This document shows, one piece after another, positions 59,032-64,000 of a stretch of 64,000 bases of DNA. The stretch spans positions 1 through 64,000 of the forward strand of contig CAIYRR010000072.1 of assembly GCA_903928745.1 (NCBI GenBank), given 5' to 3'. The notes under the pieces were generated by a model. That model was not told the origin of the DNA. It was given only the letters and a program-made list of their open reading frames with translations, and did not search any database. The stretch is from an uncultured Actinomycetes bacterium (GTDB lineage: Bacteria; Actinomycetota; Actinomycetes; Nanopelagicales; Nanopelagicaceae). Positions within the stretch are counted from its first letter, which is position 1. Every line of letters starts with the position of its first letter. The translations under genes were made by a program, and so were the position numbers.

Positions 59032-59583
59032 TTAGGTAGTAGACAGGACAAAGTCAGTATTTTCGCGCGTTTTGTCTTGCGAGAAGTGCGCATCCTCATC
59101 CATTTGCCATTGGAGCATCTGTGCAGTAATTGCTTGACCATCTCTTTCAAGTACTCGCTCTAGACCCAATTCTCGATCCACGTCCAACCAAATTGTTGCC
59201 GTGGCATACTCACGCACAATCTCTTGTGCACTCGCTACTCCTTCAAGGATGAGGAGATCGCACGGAGTAATTTCCTTAGAGGAATCAAAAGATTGCGCGG
59301 TCCAGTTGTAGATGGGCAACCACTGAGTTTTCTCTTCGGAAAGCCCTTGCAATAAATCGTGAAGTTTTTCCGTCAGAGAGAAACTCAGTGCGTTCTCCCA
59401 ACCATCATATATTTCATCAAGGTGGATGACGGTCACGGTGCGATCTTGAGCAAGAGCGAGGAAAAGTTCATGTGCCAAAGTAGTTTTTCCCGAACCTGCC
59501 CGACCGTCAATTGCAAAGACGTGAGTAGATCCACATCGCGCTGGCGAAGAAAGCAAATCTTCAAGTGCTCCAACTAAGTGCAT
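59032..59583 (-). CDS. P-loop kinase, uridine-kinase-like, function unknown
   Basis: VFAIDGRAGSGKTTLAHELFLAL; VIHLDEIYDGWENAL; LLILEGVASAQE. Confidence 0.7.
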   Translation of the reverse strand: MHLVGALEDLLSSPARCGSTHVFAIDGRAGSGKTTLAHELFLALAQDRTVTVIHLDEIYDGWENALSFSLTEKLHDLLQGLSEEKTQWLPIYNWTAQSFDSSKEITPCDLLILEGVASAQEIVREYATATIWLDVDRELGLERVLERDGQAITAQMLQWQMDEDAHFSQDKTRENTDFVLSTT

Positions 59584-59587
59584 AGTT

Positions 59588-60181
59588 CTATTCTGCCTTC
59601 TTTAACCATGTCCGCCAGCCAGCAGCGGCAATTCCCACGAAGATAAGATAAAGAAGAGCAGTGAGGTACTGACCACCATGAAAAAATTGATAGGTGTAGA
59701 CGCTATCAACGACAAACCACAGTGGCCAGGCCTCGTATCTTTGTAGGACCATGAGGATTTGGGCGATAGTGCTTCCAACAAATCCAAATGCATCCGTCAA
59801 CGAAGCTGCAGCACCGATTTTTTTGAGAACTGGATAGAGAGCGCCCCAGGCAACTACAAAAGTCACGCCCCAGATAAGGCGTTCCTTCCGAACCAATTTC
59901 GCTGGCGTTGCTCCTTTTGCGCCCCATCCAAACCAACCCCAAATACCACCTGCGATGAAAATGATCTGAAGAGCGGCACTAGCAAAATATTTCTCCTCCA
60001 AAAAGAGAACGCCATAGAGTGCGCTACTTATGTTCCACCAATGCCAAGTTTTACGTGGTCCAAGCACTGCCAATCCAACTCCCATAATCGAAGTTAAGAA
60101 AGCAATCAGTTCCAGGAAAGATAAGTGATAGTTCCATGCAGTAAAAACTGTGAACATGAGATCTATTTTCATGAGAATCAT
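59588..60181 (-). CDS. pnuT: PnuC-family transporter, predicted thiamine transporter PnuT
   Basis: WNYHLSFLELIAFLTSIMGVGLAVLGPRKTWHWWNISSALYGVLFLEEKYFASAALQIIFIAGGIWGWFGW and RYEAWPLWFVVDSVYTYQFFHGGQYLTALLYLIFVGIAAAGW; directly downstream of a TPP riboswitch. True start may be ATG near 60172. Confidence 0.85.
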   Translation of the reverse strand: MILMKIDLMFTVFTAWNYHLSFLELIAFLTSIMGVGLAVLGPRKTWHWWNISSALYGVLFLEEKYFASAALQIIFIAGGIWGWFGWGAKGATPAKLVRKERLIWGVTFVVAWGALYPVLKKIGAAASLTDAFGFVGSTIAQILMVLQRYEAWPLWFVVDSVYTYQFFHGGQYLTALLYLIFVGIAAAGWRTWLKKAE

Positions 60182-60260
60182 CCATTCCAGGTCCGCATTA
60201 CCGGACCGGTCAAACGGTCGACCTGACGATCAGGTCCTCTCAGCCACGTGGGCTCCCGTG
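60182..60260 (-). ncRNA. TPP (THI-box) riboswitch controlling pnuT
   Basis: Minus strand CACGGGAGCCCACGTGGCTGAGAGGACCTGATCGTCAGGTCGACCGTTTGACCGGTCCGGTAATGCGGACCTGGAATGGA; conserved GGGAGCC, GGCTGAGAGG, GACC...GGTAATGC. Confidence 0.9.
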
Positions 60261-60297
60261 TTTGTTACTCTACCAAGGAATTAGGCAGAATGTCCTT

Positions 60298-60630
60298 ATG
60301 GAAAAGTTTGGCTACCTAGCGATGTTGGTTTTTACTGTCGCTGGTTCTTTCTGGCTTGAAGTAGTTTTGAAGGTCGGCGTACTTCGCAGGTACAAGCGCA
60401 CATTTTTGAGTATCGCACCAGTCGCCATGCTTTTTCTTGCTTGGGATGCATTCGCCATTCACGAGAAACATTGGCATTTTGATAGCAAGCAGATACTCGG
60501 TATTTATGGGCCTTTCTCTATCCCGATTGAGGAATATCTCTTCTTTCTCGTTGTCCCACTGGCCGCCATCATGACTATCGAAGCTGTGAGAGCAGTAAAG
60601 ATCGCTTGGGTTGTTGGGGATGAGAAATGA
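60298..60630 (+). CDS. crtYc: Lycopene cyclase subunit, CrtYc-like
   Basis: PFSIPIEEYLFFLVVPLAAI (PxEEY motif) in small TM protein. Confidence 0.85.
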   Translation: MEKFGYLAMLVFTVAGSFWLEVVLKVGVLRRYKRTFLSIAPVAMLFLAWDAFAIHEKHWHFDSKQILGIYGPFSIPIEEYLFFLVVPLAAIMTIEAVRAVKIAWVVGDEK

Positions 60631-60917
60631 CGTACACGATCATTGCCATCACCGCCTTAATGTGTGCAGCGCTAGCGGATCTCTTTCTTTTCAAAACGCG
60701 ATTGTTGCAGCGCAAAGTTTTTTGGACCTCTTATGCCATCATCTTGCCTTTTCAACTCTTGACAAATTGGTGGCTTACCTCGCGCAACATTGTGATGTAT
60801 AGCGATTCGGCAATAATCGGAGTTCGGATTGCATCTGCTCCATTAGAGGATTTGTTTTTTGGTTTCGCTTTGATCCTGAGTGTTCTCGTCGGATGGGTCT
60901 ACCAAGGTAAACGCTGA
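60627..60917 (+). CDS. crtYd: Lycopene cyclase subunit, CrtYd-like
   Basis: GVRIASAPLEDLFFGFALIL (PLEDLFF motif); 4-bp overlap with crtYc. Confidence 0.85.
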   Translation: MTYTIIAITALMCAALADLFLFKTRLLQRKVFWTSYAIILPFQLLTNWWLTSRNIVMYSDSAIIGVRIASAPLEDLFFGFALILSVLVGWVYQGKR

Positions 60918-61813
60918 CGAGCTTTTAGCGCTTTTGCGTAGGCAATAGTTGCCACTCGAAGTCTCCTGGCCAAGGATGTCGTTGCTCGTTTATTGAAAAT
61001 GTCATAATCAATCTTTTCTACTTCATCCACTATTCCGCAGTAGAGCTCGCTCGCGGCTTCAATACATGGCCGACTTGTTGGATCCAGAAATGCGATTCCC
61101 GGATCAGCAACAGATTTGAGGTCACGAACACGAGAAATCTGTGCCTTCAGCGCAGAGATAATTTCGGGAGTGAGTTGGCGCTTATAGAGCATTTCCTTAT
61201 CCACGCCATGTTCTTTCAATTCCGCCATGGGTAGATAGATGCGTCCACGATCTAAGTCTTCGCCAACATCTCTAATGAAATTTGCTAATTGGAAAGCAAC
61301 TCCTAAAGTTTCTGCAGGCTTGTAAGCCTCTTGTGTGAGTGCGCCGAGAATTGGAACCATTTCCAACCCGATTACAGCCGCGGATCCGTAAACATATTTC
61401 ATTAAGTCTTCGTAGGTCTCATATTCACTCACTCGCAAGTCCATTTTCATGGAGTTCAGAAAGGCTTCAAAGTGCTCATGCGGAATGGAGAATCTTTGGA
61501 CTGTATCGATCAAAGCTTTGGCAACATGGTCATCGCTTTTTCCAGTTTTTAGACTTTGCAGAACAGAATTACCCCAAAGCTCGAGCTTCTCTTCCTTTTG
61601 GTTTACCGTGAGAGTGGAAGCAAGGTCATCAACGATTTCATCGGCATAGCGTGCAAAGCCATAAAGAGCATGAACAAATGGGCGCTTGGCTTTAGGTAAG
61701 AACAAGGTCGCAAGAAAGTAAGTCTTGCCGTGCAATGAGTTGAGTCTTTTACATTCTGCATAGGAGGCTCGCAATTGCGGGTCAGTAATTCCTGCTGCAG
61801 ATAATTCATCCAT
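60899..61813 (-). CDS. crtB: Phytoene synthase
   Basis: HGKTYFLATLFLPKAKRPFVHALYGFARYADEIVDD; AFQLANFIRDVGEDLDRGRIYLPM. Confidence 0.93.
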   Translation of the reverse strand: MDELSAAGITDPQLRASYAECKRLNSLHGKTYFLATLFLPKAKRPFVHALYGFARYADEIVDDLASTLTVNQKEEKLELWGNSVLQSLKTGKSDDHVAKALIDTVQRFSIPHEHFEAFLNSMKMDLRVSEYETYEDLMKYVYGSAAVIGLEMVPILGALTQEAYKPAETLGVAFQLANFIRDVGEDLDRGRIYLPMAELKEHGVDKEMLYKRQLTPEIISALKAQISRVRDLKSVADPGIAFLDPTSRPCIEAASELYCGIVDEVEKIDYDIFNKRATTSLARRLRVATIAYAKALKARQRLPW

Positions 61814-63298
61814 TTATTTCACCGGACCCACGATGCGCTCTGCAGCGAGTCTTCCCGAAATTAAGACCATAGGCACCCCAACTCCTGGTTGAGTGCCAGA
61901 GCCAGCAAAGACGACGTTTTCAAAACCTTGGGCGAGATTTCGCGGGCGAAATGGTCCCGTCTGCATAAATGTGTGTGCACTTGCAAATGGCGCACCGCGT
62001 TCCATGCCTTGTGCTTGCCAATCCAGGGGAGTGGTCATGGATTCGACTTCGATGGAATCCCCAAAACCTGCGTAGCCTCGAGATTCCAAAGTGGCAATCA
62101 TCTTCTTGCGGTATGGCTCTGCTTGCTTAGTCCAGTCAATATCGGCGTCGAGATTTGGCGTAGGAAAGAGAACGTAATAGGAATGTTTTCCTGGTGGTGC
62201 CAGAGTTGGATCATCCTTTGATGGAACCGTCACCAAGACGCTTGGGTCGCTCATCAAAGTTTTCTTATTTATCAGTTCATCGAACACGCCATCCCAGGAC
62301 TCGCCAAAGTGGATGTTGTGATGTGCGGTGTGTGCGTACTCCTTATTAGACCCAACCAGCAAAGTCACACATGATGGAGAGTATTTCAGTTTCTTAATTT
62401 TGTTTGGCACATGTCCTAATAAATCTCTCCATGCAACAGGTAGATCAGGGTTGAGGACTAGAACATCGCATTCAATGCGCTTATCCGTATCTGTGATAAC
62501 TGCGTGAGCGCGACCATTCTTGTAATCAATCTTAGTAACGCTGGTGTTGTAAATAAACGTGACTCCGTGCTTTTCTGCTGCAGCGGCTAGTGCACGAGGC
62601 AGTGCATGCATTCCGCCTTTCGGAAAGAAAACTCCATTAACCGAATCCATGTACGCAATCACTGCATAAATTGCTAGCGCCTGTTGAGGGCTCACGCCCG
62701 CGTACATTGCCTGAAAGGAATAGACCTTCTGCAGACGAGGGTCCTTAAGGAATTGATTTACCTTAGGTGCAAGTTTGCGAAAACCGCCCAGTGCGATCAA
62801 GCGAGCAAGGTTGGGAGTCAAGAGGTTGAACGGAGAATCAATGTTGCGGTCAATAAAATCATTCATCTCGTATTTATATAGTTTGGTGACGAAATCAACA
62901 TATCGCGCATAACCTTGTGCTTCGCTTGGACTGATTGTCCGAGCAATTTCTTCTTGCATTTGTTCAGTATTTGCATGGACATCTAATTGCGATCCATCTG
63001 CATAGAAAGCTCGGTATAGCGGAGTAACGGGCATAAGCTCGAGCCAGTCTTTCAATTCCTCACCCACGCTGTTGAAGGCATCGTTAATCAAGCTGGGCAT
63101 TGTGAGAACAGTGGGGCCAGTATCAAAGGAGTAACCATCTTTAAGTAATAGGCCATTGCGACCGCCTGGCACGCTTTCGCGCTCTATGACGGTTACTTTG
63201 CGACCAGCACCGGCTAATCGAAGGGCAGCGCTTAACCCTGCCAGACCAGCTCCGACTATTACTACATGATCGGTTGGTCCCTTAACTTGAGCAACCAT
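61814..63298 (-). CDS. crtI: Phytoene desaturase
   Basis: VVIVGAGLAGLSAALRLAGAGRKVTVIERESVPGGRNGLLLKDGYSFDTGPTVLTMP; VFAGSGTQPGVGVPMVLISGRLAAERI. Confidence 0.94.
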   Translation of the reverse strand: MVAQVKGPTDHVVIVGAGLAGLSAALRLAGAGRKVTVIERESVPGGRNGLLLKDGYSFDTGPTVLTMPSLINDAFNSVGEELKDWLELMPVTPLYRAFYADGSQLDVHANTEQMQEEIARTISPSEAQGYARYVDFVTKLYKYEMNDFIDRNIDSPFNLLTPNLARLIALGGFRKLAPKVNQFLKDPRLQKVYSFQAMYAGVSPQQALAIYAVIAYMDSVNGVFFPKGGMHALPRALAAAAEKHGVTFIYNTSVTKIDYKNGRAHAVITDTDKRIECDVLVLNPDLPVAWRDLLGHVPNKIKKLKYSPSCVTLLVGSNKEYAHTAHHNIHFGESWDGVFDELINKKTLMSDPSVLVTVPSKDDPTLAPPGKHSYYVLFPTPNLDADIDWTKQAEPYRKKMIATLESRGYAGFGDSIEVESMTTPLDWQAQGMERGAPFASAHTFMQTGPFRPRNLAQGFENVVFAGSGTQPGVGVPMVLISGRLAAERIVGPVK

Positions 63299-64000
63299 CT
63301 ATATGCTCCTGCGAATTGCAACGTTAGCGAGTTCGGATAAAAGTGCATGGGCATTCGAATCTATTTCCTCGCGATTGAGGGAATCCATAGCAGTCATCGT
63401 AAGTTTTTCAATAAGTTCTTCCACGTGTGCCTGCGCTCCTGTATCAGCAATAATTGTCCGAATCGCCTCAACACCAGCAAGATCTAAATCAGCATCACCG
63501 AAATGTGTTGCGATAACTGCTTCTTGATGGGCGTCGGCCCGATCATGCGTCATTGCCATGAGCACGGTGCGCTTACCTTCACGCAAATCATCACCTGCTG
63601 GCTTACCTGTTGTTGAAGGATCTCCGAAAACGCCAAGCAAGTCATCTCGAAGCTGGAAGGCCTCGCCCAGTGGTAAACCAAAATCGGAAAGGATTCCAAA
63701 CATGCTTTCACGAAGGTGTGAATCTTCGGTTGCTAGCGCTGCGCCAAAATGTAATGGACGCTCGATCGTGTATTTGCCAGATTTGTAACGAGCAATCTTG
63801 AGTGATCGCGCGACACTTTGCGTTGCAAGAGCTTGCTCATGAATATCAAGGAATTGACCGGCCATTAATTCCACACGCATTTCATCATGGACTGACAATG
63901 AACGCAGCAGCGCCGATGGAGTAATACCTGAACTATGAAACATTTGATCAGACCAAACAAGTGCTAGGTCACCTAACAAGATCGCAGCGGACTGTCCATA
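63299..64000 (-). CDS. crtE: Polyprenyl (geranylgeranyl) diphosphate synthase, C-terminal part; N-terminus beyond window end
   Basis: Reads in from the edge as YGQSAAILLGDLALVWSDQMF; GEAFQLRDDLLGVFGDPSTTGKPAGDDLREGKRTVLMA (second Asp-rich motif). Confidence 0.88.
   Translation of the reverse strand, partial: YGQSAAILLGDLALVWSDQMFHSSGITPSALLRSLSVHDEMRVELMAGQFLDIHEQALATQSVARSLKIARYKSGKYTIERPLHFGAALATEDSHLRESMFGILSDFGLPLGEAFQLRDDLLGVFGDPSTTGKPAGDDLREGKRTVLMAMTHDRADAHQEAVIATHFGDADLDLAGVEAIRTIIADTGAQAHVEELIEKLTMTAMDSLNREEIDSNAHALLSELANVAIRRSI

Noticed and set aside
1-64000. Search for tRNA, rRNA, prophage, transposase, toxin-antitoxin or biosynthetic megasynthase genes
   Set aside because: No convincing sequence signatures were seen by eye; a tRNAscan/Infernal run would be needed to exclude small RNA genes formally.

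Overview
This 64 kb window is chromosomal DNA from a compact actinobacterium. The lineage is inferred from SepH, DUF7455, the SAM-IV riboswitch, the class II DAHP synthase, the PASTA kinase and the heterodimeric lycopene cyclase; the short intergenic gaps suggest a streamlined, possibly freshwater acI/Nanopelagicales-like, genome. I found no rRNA, tRNA, CRISPR, phage or transposon.

Main blocks:
- Tail of a B12-dependent ribonucleotide reductase.
- Two tandem tiny Cys-rich proteins (absent from the supplied ORF track) plus a methyltransferase, behind a CsoR/CstR-type palindromic operator.
- rarA and a VKOR-family gene.
- modAB plus an almost complete molybdenum-cofactor operon.
- An extradiol dioxygenase with moaD behind a perfect 18-bp palindrome.
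- dinG and a TetR regulator.
- A haem-type ABC importer with two secreted proteins.
- metX behind a SAM-IV riboswitch; sigA and parE.
- A polyamine uptake/hydrolase locus with a strong bidirectional terminator.
- parC without a C-terminal domain; psuG/psuK; sepH.
- rplS-lepB-rnhB-yraN-comM-dprA-era.
- Glycogen genes and a phosphofructokinase with PPi-type residues; aroG; nfo; a PASTA kinase.
- A TPP riboswitch controlling pnuT and an uncharacterised P-loop kinase.
- A carotenoid cluster (crtYc, crtYd, crtB, crtI, crtE).

The best candidates for something undescribed are the operator-controlled Cys-rich pair at 333-1510 and the TPP-riboswitch/pnuT/kinase unit at 59032-60260. All assignments come from reading motifs by eye; no database search was run.
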